A stretch of 36,615 nt of DNA from Prevotella sp. (GTDB lineage: Bacteria; Bacillota; Clostridia; Oscillospirales; Ruminococcaceae): assembly GCA_023663025.1 (NCBI GenBank), contig JAMPIC010000020.1, positions 1-36,615 on the forward strand, in the 5' to 3' direction. Each line of letters opens with the position of its first letter. Positions within the stretch are counted from its first letter, which is position 1. Shown here one piece after another: positions 16,975-23,961 of the stretch. The notes beneath the pieces are model-generated. The model was not told where the DNA came from. It did not search any database and saw only the letters and a program-made list of their open reading frames with translations. The translations under genes and the position numbers were made by a program.

Positions 16975-17604
16975 ATGTCCGCGAAAAAATGTCCCCTCTG
17001 CGGAGGGAAGCTTAAAGGCAGTTACTGTGAGAGCTGCGGCTACGACGTTCCCGAGGACGACGACCTGAGCATGGTCTACGATATGGATCCCGAAAACGAC
17101 GCTTTCGGCGAGCAGGTCAGGGAGATAATCCCCGAAGTCCAGATGGAGGAAATATATCCCAACCGCGAACCGCCAAAGTTCAAGGTAAGGGACGAGGACG
17201 GAAAAACCGTGCGTCGGAATTATCAAAGTCCGCCGCCGTCTCCCCCGCCCTATGCCGGCGGCGGGAACTACGGAAATTACGGAGGGCAGGCGCAGCAAGC
17301 ACAGCAAGCGCAGCAGGGAAATCCCCCGCCGTCCCCTTACGCCAATAACGGGGGAAATTACGTTCCTCCCCCCTCGCCCTACGCGAACGGGGGACCGCAG
17401 AGCGGTCAGCAGACCTTTGCCGAAGAGATAAAGGAGTTCGCGCAGAAATACTGGTGGGTCTGGCTTCTTATGTTTCTGCTTCCCTGGTGGCTGTGTGTTA
17501 TTGCTTTTACAACATTGTGCCAAAATAGTTCTGTTATTTTCCAAAAATACAAACGGGTGCTTGTGCTCTCGTTTGTGGCGGCGCTTATCCTGCCGCCGTG
17601 GTGA
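16975..17604 (+). CDS. Zinc-ribbon membrane protein, paralogue 2
   Basis: Function unknown, paralogous to the gene before it. The 209-residue product has Cys at 6, 9, 18 and 21 (CPLCGGKLKGSYCESCGYD), the shared motif YDMDPENDAFGEQ (35-47), a Pro/Gly/Gln-rich linker with AQQAQQAQQ and repeats of PPPSPYAN (about 85-145), and two hydrophobic segments (about 160-181 and 194-208). The second ends only one or two residues from the C-terminus. ATG 16975 follows GGGAG. The linker spans about 60 residues and is probably disordered. The gene ends 25 bases before the accD start. Confidence 0.8.
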   Translation: MSAKKCPLCGGKLKGSYCESCGYDVPEDDDLSMVYDMDPENDAFGEQVREIIPEVQMEEIYPNREPPKFKVRDEDGKTVRRNYQSPPPSPPPYAGGGNYGNYGGQAQQAQQAQQGNPPPSPYANNGGNYVPPPSPYANGGPQSGQQTFAEEIKEFAQKYWWVWLLMFLLPWWLCVIAFTTLCQNSSVIFQKYKRVLVLSFVAALILPPW

Positions 17605-17629
17605 CAGTTAACCGAAAGGAGTGACCTCA

Positions 17630-18535
17630 GTGGGTCTCGAAGATCTGTTCAACGTGGTGAAAACACGTTTAAACTCCGCCTCCGCCGACGAGGACAAGGA
17701 CAAAGCCGACAGGGAGGACAGGGACAAAGCCGCTTCGGCGGTGAAAGTCCCCGCAAATATAGCGTTCAAGTGTCCGCGCTGTCTTAATATGGTGATGACG
17801 GACGAGCTGGAGAAAAATCTGCGGGTGTGTCCCGAATGCGGCTATCATGCAAGAATGACCGCTCCCGACAGGATAAGGCTCATCGCCGACAAGGGAAGCT
17901 TCCGCGAGTTCGACGGGGAGATGAAAAGCCTGAACCCCATTGATTTTCCCGACTACGAGGTCAAACAGCAGCAGCTGAGAGAGACCACGGGTCTGACCGA
18001 CGCGGCAGTGACGGGAGAATGTACGGTGCGGGGAGAAAAATGCGTCATAGGCGTTATGGATTCCCGCTATATGATGGCTTCCATGGGCAGCGTTGTGGGC
18101 GAAAGGATCACACGCGCCTTTGAGTACGCAACCGAAAACAGGCTGCCGGTTATCCTTTTCACCGCTTCGGGAGGAGCGCGTATGCAGGAGGGGATAGTTT
18201 CCCTTATGCAGATGGCTAAGACCAGCGGCGCGGCCGCCCGTCACAGCGACGCGGGGCTTTTGTACATAACCGTCCTTACCGACCCGACCACGGGGGGAGT
18301 GACGGCTTCGTTCGCCTCGCTGGGGGACGTTATCATCGCCGAGCCGAAAGTTCTTGTGGGCTTTGCGGGCAGACGGGTCATAGAGGGCACTATCAAGCAA
18401 CGGCTTCCCGACGATTTCCAGTCCGCGGAATTTATGCTGGAACACGGCTTCGCGGATATGATAGTGGAAAGAAAATCCATGCGGCGGACTATCGCGCATA
18501 TTCTTAAGCTGCACAAGCAGGGAGGAGAACTGTAG
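17630..18535 (+). CDS. accD: Acetyl-CoA carboxylase carboxyltransferase beta subunit AccD
   Basis: With AccA, transfers the carboxyl group from carboxybiotin to acetyl-CoA to form malonyl-CoA. The product is 301 residues. A charged N-terminal stretch (about 20-36, Asp/Lys/Arg-rich) precedes the zinc ribbon CPRC ... CPEC (Cys48, 51, 67 and 70), then the crotonase-fold carboxyltransferase domain with FTASGGARMQEG and TDPTTGGVTASFA. GTG 17630 was chosen because AAAGGAG lies eight bases before it; an earlier GTG at 17621 is part of that ribosome binding site. The gene after it starts directly at the stop codon. Confidence 0.96.
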   Translation: MGLEDLFNVVKTRLNSASADEDKDKADREDRDKAASAVKVPANIAFKCPRCLNMVMTDELEKNLRVCPECGYHARMTAPDRIRLIADKGSFREFDGEMKSLNPIDFPDYEVKQQQLRETTGLTDAAVTGECTVRGEKCVIGVMDSRYMMASMGSVVGERITRAFEYATENRLPVILFTASGGARMQEGIVSLMQMAKTSGAAARHSDAGLLYITVLTDPTTGGVTASFASLGDVIIAEPKVLVGFAGRRVIEGTIKQRLPDDFQSAEFMLEHGFADMIVERKSMRRTIAHILKLHKQGGEL

Positions 18536-19270
18536 ATGGACAGCATGGAAAATGATATTAAAGACTGCACAAGTCTGGACGAAGTTTTCAAAATGTGGAA
18601 TACAAAGGATAACCATATAAAGGATACGTTTGTAAAAGACGGAATTATAGATCCCGATGTATGGAACGTTCAGGACAAAAAGATACTGTATATTCTGAAA
18701 GAAGCATATGACGAAGACAAGACTGAAAATTGGGATTTGACGGAACGCGTTCTGAAAGGCGATAATATTTTATCCTCGCCTACATGGAGAAGCGTTATTG
18801 ATTGGACTTACGGAATACTTAACACGACCGCCGACAGGATAGCAAGGTATTCGCCGAAGGATATAAAAAGCCAAAGGGACGAGCTTATCAGAAAAATTGC
18901 CGTTTTGAATCTGAAAAAAACTCCCGGGAAGCCTCGCTCGGATATGGAACAGATAAGGCAGTTTGCTTTGGACGATATAGTTCAGATAAAAAGGCAGATC
19001 GAAATAATTTCACCCGACATTATTGTTTGCGGGTCTACCTTGAAAGCGCTTGACGAGGCTCTGAAAGCGAAAGGCTGCAAAGCAGTCTGCGGCGGGGAAA
19101 AATGTGACAATTGGTTTTACTTTACGGACGCGTTTACGGAAACATATCCGCAGAAAAAGGAAATATTGGTGATAGACTATTATCACCCCGCTATTCATTG
19201 GGCTGCGCTTGTAAATTATTATGCGTTGACAAGCATTTATCAGCAGGCTTTGCTTGAAAAAACGCCTTGA
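18536..19270 (+). CDS. UDG-superfamily-like protein of unknown function
   Basis: The 244-residue product does not belong to fatty acid synthesis. Three parts resemble the uracil-DNA glycosylase fold: ILYILKEAYDE (about 49-59) in the place of the active-site loop, IISPDIIVCGSTLKAL (about 157-172), and LVIDYYHPAIHW near the C-terminus with an HP motif. The catalytic residues are not recognisable, so activity is unknown. The gene reads lower in GC than its neighbours, with more AAA, AAT and TTA-rich codons, which suggests it was acquired. Its ATG directly follows the accD stop codon and uses GGAGGAG (18521-18527), itself in the end of accD. It therefore interrupts the usual accD-accA neighbourhood. 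Confidence 0.75.
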   Translation: MDSMENDIKDCTSLDEVFKMWNTKDNHIKDTFVKDGIIDPDVWNVQDKKILYILKEAYDEDKTENWDLTERVLKGDNILSSPTWRSVIDWTYGILNTTADRIARYSPKDIKSQRDELIRKIAVLNLKKTPGKPRSDMEQIRQFALDDIVQIKRQIEIISPDIIVCGSTLKALDEALKAKGCKAVCGGEKCDNWFYFTDAFTETYPQKKEILVIDYYHPAIHWAALVNYYALTSIYQQALLEKTP

Positions 19271-19286
19271 AAGGGGCACAATCAAA

Positions 19287-20102
19287 ATGGAAAAACTTAA
19301 CAAACTAACTCCCTACGAACGTCTCGAGGTCGTCCGTCACAAGGGCAGACCTACGGTTCGGGACTACATACCCCTTATTTTCGACGAGTTTATCGAAATG
19401 CACGGCGACCGCTGCTTCGGGGACGACAAGGCTCTCATCGGCGGGATAGCTTCCTTTAACGGAATTGCAGTGACGGTGCTCGCCATGGTAAAGGGCAGGA
19501 ACATCAACGAAAACAAGGAATGCAACTTCGCCATGCCCAACCCGGAGGGCTACAGAAAGGCGCTCAGGCTCGCCAAGCAGGCGGAGAAGTTTCACCGTCC
19601 CGTGGTGTGCTTTATCGACACCCCCGGCGCGTTCGCGGGAATAGACGCGGAAAAGCGGGGGCAGGGCGAGGCTATAGCGCGAAATCTGATGGAATTTATG
19701 CGGCTGAGAACTCCCGTGGTAAGCGTTATTCTCGGAGAGGGCGGCAGCGGCGGCGCACTTGCGCTGGGCGTATGCGACGAGCTTGCAGTGCTGGAAAATT
19801 CCATATATTCGGTAATTTCCCCCAGAGGCTTCGCTTCCATTCTCTGGAAAGACGCGGGAAAGGAAAAAGAAGCCTGCAATATAATGAGAGTTACCGCCGA
19901 GGATATGGTGGAACTGGGCGTCGCCGAGAAGATCATTGAGGAGCCTTTGGGAGGCGCGCACAACGATATTGGTCAAACTGCCGAAAATATAGCTGAATTT
20001 TTATATAAAACTCTACACAAAAAAATGAAAATAGATATTGACGTTTTGCTAAATGAACGATATACTAAGTTTAGAAAGGTCGGCGAGTTTACGGAAGTAT
20101 AA
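19287..20102 (+). CDS. accA: Acetyl-CoA carboxylase carboxyltransferase alpha subunit AccA
   Basis: Partner of AccD in carboxyltransfer. The product is 271 residues. It has the family blocks RPTVRDYIPLIFDEFIEMHGDR-like start, GGIASFNGIAVTVLAMVKG, CFIDTPGAFAGIDAEKRGQG and VISVILGEGGSGGALALGVC-like (around residue 150). ATG 19287 was chosen, with GAAAGGGG (19268-19275) before it; an earlier in-frame ATG at 19254 lies in the upstream gene. The N-terminus is shorter than the E. coli protein, as in other Firmicutes. Confidence 0.96.
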   Translation: MEKLNKLTPYERLEVVRHKGRPTVRDYIPLIFDEFIEMHGDRCFGDDKALIGGIASFNGIAVTVLAMVKGRNINENKECNFAMPNPEGYRKALRLAKQAEKFHRPVVCFIDTPGAFAGIDAEKRGQGEAIARNLMEFMRLRTPVVSVILGEGGSGGALALGVCDELAVLENSIYSVISPRGFASILWKDAGKEKEACNIMRVTAEDMVELGVAEKIIEEPLGGAHNDIGQTAENIAEFLYKTLHKKMKIDIDVLLNERYTKFRKVGEFTEV

Positions 20103-20172
20103 ATCCCGCCGGTTTTCAATGCATATAGGGACGTCTGTCTTTATAAAAATTACATGAACGGAGGCAATATCC

Positions 20173-20400
20173 ATGGTATTCGATAAGGTGAAGGAGATCA
20201 TCGTCGACCAGCTCGACGTTGAAGCCGACAAGGTTACTGCGGGAGCGAACATTCAGGACGATCTGGGTGCGGATTCCCTCGACGTGGTGGATCTTGTAAT
20301 GAGCCTTGAGGAGGAATTTGACATCGAGATCCCCGACGAGGCGGTCGAGGGTATCAAGACTGTGGGCGATATCGTTAAGTATATCGAGGAAAAACAGTAA
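20173..20400 (+). CDS. acpP: Acyl carrier protein AcpP
   Basis: Small acidic carrier of acyl chains in fatty acid synthesis. The product is 75 residues with the phosphopantetheine site GADSLDVVDLVM, Ser35 being the attachment residue. The rest, EEEFDIEIPDEAVEGIKTVGDIVKY, is typical. ATG 20173 follows CGGAGG. It is the last gene of the fatty acid operon, where in many Clostridia acpP lies earlier between fabG and fabF. A strong terminator follows. Confidence 0.98.
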   Translation: MVFDKVKEIIVDQLDVEADKVTAGANIQDDLGADSLDVVDLVMSLEEEFDIEIPDEAVEGIKTVGDIVKYIEEKQ

Positions 20401-20427
20401 GGGGTTTCATCAAAAAGGTAAAAATAC

Positions 20428-20466
20428 GCCGCAGCAAGGGATTTCCGTGTCTGCGGCTATTTTTTT
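20428..20466 (+). terminator. Terminator of the fab-acc operon
   Basis: GCCGCAG (20428-20434) pairs with CTGCGGC (20451-20457), followed by TATTTTTTT. This is a standard intrinsic terminator. Confidence 0.85.
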
Positions 20467-20534
20467 CGGATAAAAAGCGTTTGCCGGGCGGACGTTTTAT
20501 TTGCGGAACGGCGGGCTGCAAGTGCAACACGGTA

Positions 20535-20563
20535 TTGACAATGCATCACAAATGCGGTATAAT
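20535..20563 (+). promoter_or_regulatory. Promoter of the RelB/DinJ-like antitoxin gene
   Basis: TTGACA at 20535-20540 and TATAAT at 20558-20563 are 17 bases apart, just upstream of AAAGGAG and the ATG at 20586. Confidence 0.85.
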
Positions 20564-20585
20564 AATTGTGAAAGGAGCTGATATT

Positions 20586-20858
20586 ATGGCGCAGACAACT
20601 TTAAGCGTAAGACTTGACAGCACGGATAAACGCCGTTTTGAGGAATTCTGCAATGAAACGGGCATGAACGTTTCCGTGGCGGTCAATATGTTTATTAAAG
20701 CGGTTTTGAGAGAAAGCAGGATACCGTTCAGCATTGAGTGCGATATTCCCAATGCGGCAACCTTGGCGGCGTTCGAGGAGGGCGAAAAAATGAAGCGCGA
20801 CCCAAACGCTCCGACGTTCGGCAATGCCGACGATTTATTCAAGGAGCTTGAAAGCTGA
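20586..20858 (+). CDS. RelB/DinJ-family antitoxin
   Basis: The 90-residue product starts with a ribbon-helix-helix segment (MAQTTLSVRLDSTDKRRFEE ... VSVAVNMFIKAVL), characteristic of the RelB/DinJ family. RHH antitoxins of this kind bind the operator of their own operon and neutralise a RelE/YafQ-type ribosome-dependent mRNA endonuclease. The C-terminal part (about 50-90) would contact the toxin. ATG 20586 follows AAAGGAG (20571-20577). The next start codon overlaps its stop (TGATG), as in intact toxin-antitoxin operons, but the toxin reading frame is cut short. Confidence 0.88.
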   Translation: MAQTTLSVRLDSTDKRRFEEFCNETGMNVSVAVNMFIKAVLRESRIPFSIECDIPNAATLAAFEEGEKMKRDPNAPTFGNADDLFKELES

Positions 20859-20950
20859 TGAAATATGAACTGCACAGAACGTCTCAGTTTATAGCAAATC
20901 TTAAAAATAAAATTTTTGTAGGGGCGGGGTTTCCCCGCCCACAGGGTTAA
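20858..20950 (+). pseudogene. Truncated YafQ/RelE-type toxin fragment
   Basis: Starting at the ATG that overlaps the antitoxin stop, the frame reads MKYELHRTSQF and a few more residues, which is how YafQ-type toxins begin. It then enters the hairpin repeat (from 20917) and stops at 20950 after 30 residues. All catalytic residues lie beyond this point, so the toxin is not functional. The stretch TATAGCAAATC (from about 20890) also resembles the terminal sequence of the long repeat form at 29168 and 34818, so the break may be as early as codon 12. Confidence 0.7.
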
Positions 20951-20994
20951 ATATAACGTACTGTTACGGCGGGACGGGAAACCCGTCCCCTACA
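20917..20994. repeat. Complete modular hairpin repeat inside the toxin locus
   Basis: It starts TGTAGGGG and ends CCCCTACA, with the two arms GGGGCGGGGTTTCCCCGCCC and GGGACGGGAAACCCGTCCC as at 12571. The spacer differs in length and sequence from the other copies. It ends the toxin frame of the antitoxin-toxin pair. Confidence 0.85.
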
Positions 20995-21035
20995 GATGCG
21001 GGTATTATAAAAAACAATTTCAACGGAGGTACAAT

Positions 21036-21272
21036 ATGTTTGGCGATATAATGGGTATACTCATCGGTATTATGCTTGCGGCTGTGCCGCTGGGAATACT
21101 GGCAGGATTTATAGTATCCCTTGTCAAATTCAAAAAATGTCCCAAGGAAAACGCCGCCGAGCGAAAGGGCTATAAATTTGCCGCAGTCGTTCTCGGGGCG
21201 GTTTTCGGGATAATGGTTCTGGCGTTTGCCGTGCTGCTCATAACATTGTCCGTGTCGATCGCCTATATGTAA
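21036..21272 (+). CDS. Small membrane protein
   Basis: Family not recognised. The 78-residue product has two hydrophobic helices (about 6-29 and 49-76) joined by a short basic loop containing FKKCPKENAAERKGYK. ATG 21036 follows CGGAGG. It is probably the first gene of a unit of three with 21283-21420 and 21426-22376. Confidence 0.7.
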   Translation: MFGDIMGILIGIMLAAVPLGILAGFIVSLVKFKKCPKENAAERKGYKFAAVVLGAVFGIMVLAFAVLLITLSVSIAYM

Positions 21273-21282
21273 CGGGGGTACT

Positions 21283-21420
21283 ATGAATAATAAAAAATTC
21301 AAAAAAGCCCTTATCGCCGTGCTGACGGCAGGCATAATAAGCACGGCGGCTTTGACGGGGTATACGGTTTACCGCCACTGGCACTGCTCCATACTGACCT
21401 ATATTGGCAACGAGAGGTGA
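21283..21420 (+). CDS. Very small membrane protein
   Basis: A 45-residue product, MNNKKFKKALIAVLTAG followed by a single hydrophobic segment (about 8-28) and a polar tail with HWHC. It has GGGGG (about 21275-21279) before the ATG. It is immediately followed by the PstS-like gene, whose ribosome binding site lies in its last codons. Function unknown. Confidence 0.55.
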   Translation: MNNKKFKKALIAVLTAGIISTAALTGYTVYRHWHCSILTYIGNER

Positions 21421-21425
21421 CGGTT

Positions 21426-22376
21426 GTGACAAAAAGGCAAACTCTTTTTATTGTCGGTATCGCCCTTGCGTTCCTGCTTTTCGATATGGGTATATACTTC
21501 ACCTTTACTGTGAGATACCGCAACGCCGAGGGGGAGACCTCCCAGCGGGAATCCGTCGCCCCCGAGCTGTACCTGCCCTTTGACGAAAATTCCCTTATCG
21601 CCCGCGTTGATACGGATTTCTCCGTTTCGGGAGACCTGCCCGTGCTTGACGGCGCGGCGGCTCTCCTGCCCGTCTATACTGCCGTGGCGGACGCGATATA
21701 TCCCGAGGGGTGCTGTTCCTGCGACGGGGAGGATTTTTCTCCCGAAAGCGCGGTGCAGTACCGCAACACCCTGCGGGCGTACACGTCTGTGGCTGACGGT
21801 ACGGCGGACATAATTTTCGTCGCCGCTCCCTCGGCGGCGCAGCTGGAGTACGCCGAAGAAAAGGGCGCTGAGCTTGTTTTTCAGCCCATAGGCAGAGAGG
21901 CGTTCGTTTTTATCGTGAACGAAAACAATCCCGTGGACGGGCTGACTTCGGGGCAGATACGGGACATATATTCGGGCAGAATAACAAACTGGAGCGAGGT
22001 CGGCGGCGGGAATTACCCCATAAACGCGCTGCAAAGGCTTGAGGGAAGCGGCAGTCAGTCCGCATTGGTAAAGTTTATGGGAGATACGCCCGTGAAAAAG
22101 AATACGTCCAACATATTCGGAAAGTCGCTGGGATTTTCGTTCAGGTATTTTGTGACGGGTCTTGCGAAAAAGCCGAACATAAAAATGCTTGCTGTGGACG
22201 GCGTTTATCCCGACAGGGAAAACATAGGCGGCGGCAGCTATCCCGTGACAACGGATTTTTACGCCGTATACCGAGCGGACAACGGGAATGAGAACGTCCC
22301 CAAGGTGATAGAGTGGATACTCTCCGACGAGGGGCAGGAGCTTATTGAGCTGTCGGGGTACAGCCGTTTGCTTTAA
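21426..22376 (+). CDS. PstS-like substrate-binding protein, membrane anchored
   Basis: The 316-residue product has an uncleaved-looking N-terminal hydrophobic segment (about 6-26, TLFIVGIALAFLLFDMGIYF) and a periplasmic-binding-protein type 2 domain. Phosphate-binding-like features are IIFVAAPSAAQLEYAEEKG, NPVDGLTSGQIRDIYSGRITNW and a closing region VIEWILSDEGQELIELSGYS. These match PstS-type proteins, but no pst transport genes are adjacent, so the ligand is open. No lipobox Cys is present. GTG 21426 follows GAGAGG at 21412-21417, eight bases before it. Confidence 0.8.
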   Translation: MTKRQTLFIVGIALAFLLFDMGIYFTFTVRYRNAEGETSQRESVAPELYLPFDENSLIARVDTDFSVSGDLPVLDGAAALLPVYTAVADAIYPEGCCSCDGEDFSPESAVQYRNTLRAYTSVADGTADIIFVAAPSAAQLEYAEEKGAELVFQPIGREAFVFIVNENNPVDGLTSGQIRDIYSGRITNWSEVGGGNYPINALQRLEGSGSQSALVKFMGDTPVKKNTSNIFGKSLGFSFRYFVTGLAKKPNIKMLAVDGVYPDRENIGGGSYPVTTDFYAVYRADNGNENVPKVIEWILSDEGQELIELSGYSRLL

Positions 22377-22386
22377 TCTGCGCAAA

Positions 22387-22528
22387 GGTGCAAAAGGTGC
22401 AAAGTTTATGTAAGCAATCGGGAAATCTTTTTTAGAGAACCTTACATTTTTTCCGCACCTTTTGCACCCGCCCTCAAAGCAAGATATAGAACCAAACTTT
22501 TAAATACGCAGGGTGCAAAAGGTGCAAA
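22387..22528 (+). repeat. Three copies of GGTGCAAAAGGTGCAAA, one inverted
   Basis: GGTGCAAAAGGTGCAAA occurs at 22387-22403 and 22512-22528. The middle block GCACCTTTTGCACC at 22455-22468 is its reverse complement and can pair with either outer copy. An inner ATGTAAG/CTTACAT pair (around 22409 and 22441) would close the first hairpin. It lies between the PstS-like gene and the HEPN/MNT pair, 76 bases before the MNT start. It could act as a switch between two RNA forms, or be a relic of duplication. Confidence 0.6.
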
Positions 22529-22604
22529 CTGTCATAAAATATTAACAATCAGCTCATTCGCAATGCGCGTACCGAGACAAAAATATATCAAGGAGGCATT
22601 AACC

Positions 22605-22934
22605 ATGATAAACGACCCCGTTCTGAGAAAAATAACCGAGGACATAGTCGCCATATGCGACCCTCTGCAAATTTTTCTCGCCACGGCGAAAACCAACTCA
22701 AAGGGCGAGCTGACCCGTTTCAAGCTCTGTATAGTGGTGGACGATAAGTACGAAAGCCACGCCGACCTGGAAAGCGAGATACTGGTAAAGACCGACTGTC
22801 CCTTGCCCTGCGATATAATAGTATACACCGTAAGCGACTGGAACGAATGTCTTGACGACGATTTCACGTTCGCCTACAGAATTGAAAACGAGGGGAATTT
22901 GCTTTATGAGCAGAAGAAGCAGTCACACGACTGA
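22605..22934 (+). CDS. MNT-type nucleotidyltransferase-fold protein, probably inactive
   Basis: The 109-residue product is placed directly before a HEPN gene, the standard HEPN/MNT order, and has the alpha/beta start of a minimal nucleotidyltransferase. The active site appears degenerate. In place of the usual GS-x10-DxD core, the sequence reads IFLATAKTNSKGELTRFKLC (23-42), so neither the Gly-Ser pair nor the metal-binding Asp pair is present. This could make it a purely structural partner of the HEPN protein. ATG 22605 follows AAGGAGG. Its end overlaps the next gene by 29 bases, which suggests coupled translation. Confidence 0.72.
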   Translation: MINDPVLRKITEDIVAICDPLQIFLATAKTNSKGELTRFKLCIVVDDKYESHADLESEILVKTDCPLPCDIIVYTVSDWNECLDDDFTFAYRIENEGNLLYEQKKQSHD

Positions 22935-23376
22935 CAGCAAACGATATTACGATTGGCTGTATCACGCCTGTCTCGACATAATGTCGGCAAGGGCACTTGT
23001 CGGCGACAGCAGACTTGCGAAGCCTGTTGTGTTCCATTGCCAGCAGGCGATGGAAAAGGGTCTGAAAGCTTTCCTGCTCTATAAGCACCGCAAGCTTTTC
23101 GACGGTCACAACATCACCTGGCTCTGCAAGCAGGCAGCCATGGCAGACCGAACCTTTACAGACTGGATAGGCAAAAGCGCCGTTCTTAACAGGTACTACA
23201 TAGAAACGCGGTACCCCGCCGATATTCCCGAGGAAATAGGCAGGAGCACCGCCGAGGATATACTCAGCTCCGCGGAGGAAATGCTGGAGTTCATATGCGA
23301 TATAACCAAATTCGATTACAGAAGCTACCGCAAGAGCGGAAAATACTGGCTGAAAAGCGAGAACAGGGACGCGTGA
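22906..23376 (+). CDS. HEPN domain protein
   Basis: The 156-residue, all-helical product fits the HEPN family (PF05168-like): YYDWLYHACLDIMSARALVG, FHCQQAMEKGLKAFLLYK (43-60), and YYIETRYPADIPEE (about 97-110). HEPN proteins paired with MNT partners are known as toxin-antitoxin-like modules; some are RNases through an R-x4-6-H motif. Here RKLFDGH (62-68) has an Arg and His at that spacing, though not in the usual helix, so RNase activity is uncertain. ATG 22906 follows GAGGGGAA (about 22889-22896) and lies inside the MNT gene. An earlier in-frame ATG at 22852 has no ribosome binding site. Confidence 0.78.
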   Translation: MSRRSSHTTDSKRYYDWLYHACLDIMSARALVGDSRLAKPVVFHCQQAMEKGLKAFLLYKHRKLFDGHNITWLCKQAAMADRTFTDWIGKSAVLNRYYIETRYPADIPEEIGRSTAEDILSSAEEMLEFICDITKFDYRSYRKSGKYWLKSENRDA

Positions 23377-23379
23377 CGT

Positions 23380-23691
23380 TCACCCCGTCAGCAGCTTTAT
23401 GACAGCCATGGCGGCAGTCCCGGGAAGTCCCAGGGTAAGGGAAACAAAGGCGGTGAAAAGGTTGAGCGGCAGGGCAAGTCCGAGACCGTCACCGAAAAAA
23501 TGCAGCAGGACAAGTCCCAGTCCGCCGCTTGCCATGCTTTTGAAAGCCGCCGCAAAGGGTTTTCCCGACCGCATGAAGTGTATGAGCATTATTATCCCCG
23601 CCAGAGCCAATGCTCCGTAAAAGACAAGCTTCGCGGGCGGCGGGGAATTTGCGGCGTCAAATCCGCTCAGTCCGAAACCGACAGTCTGCAT
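23380..23691 (-). CDS. bofA: BofA-family pro-sigma-K processing inhibitor
   Basis: The 103-residue product is hydrophobic, with about three membrane segments and the BofA-type end LGLALPLNLFTAFVSL and GLPGTAAMAVIKLL. In Bacillus, BofA restrains SpoIVFB and delays SigK activation in the mother cell. The adjoining yaaL-like gene, a neighbour of bofA in B. subtilis, supports the call. Its start overlaps the previous gene by 25 bases and follows AAAGGAG. Because SpoIVFB is not in the window, its role is inferred from the family. Confidence 0.85.
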   Translation of the reverse strand: MQTVGFGLSGFDAANSPPPAKLVFYGALALAGIIMLIHFMRSGKPFAAAFKSMASGGLGLVLLHFFGDGLGLALPLNLFTAFVSLTLGLPGTAAMAVIKLLTG

Positions 23692-23921
23692 TTTATGTTT
23701 CGCTCCTTTGCCGTTCTTATAAGATAATCGTACCGCGCCCGCATGGCAAGCTCCTCGTAGATGAGAGCGTCCACAAGCTCCGGCTCGTCGGTCATGTCAT
23801 AGCTTTCCCTTATGCGGGAAAGCCGTTCGGCGACGAGATCCAGTTCGTCCAAAAGCTGTCTGCGGAAGAGATCGTTCTCCTCCGCGTTTTTTTTGACGTC
23901 CCCAAAAGCAAACAGTTTCAA
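23667..23921 (-). CDS. YaaL-like (DUF2508) protein
   Basis: The 84-residue, highly charged product is helical throughout: KKNAEENDLFRRQLLDELDL and YDYLIRTAKER. It matches the DUF2508/YaaL family by sequence character and position next to bofA, as in B. subtilis, but the function of that family is not established. It overlaps bofA. Confidence 0.75.
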   Translation of the reverse strand: MKLFAFGDVKKNAEENDLFRRQLLDELDLVAERLSRIRESYDMTDEPELVDALIYEELAMRARYDYLIRTAKERNIKCRLSVSD

Positions 23922-23961
23922 ATCATATCCCTCCGGTTTTGTATCGCTGTAAGACAGGTTC

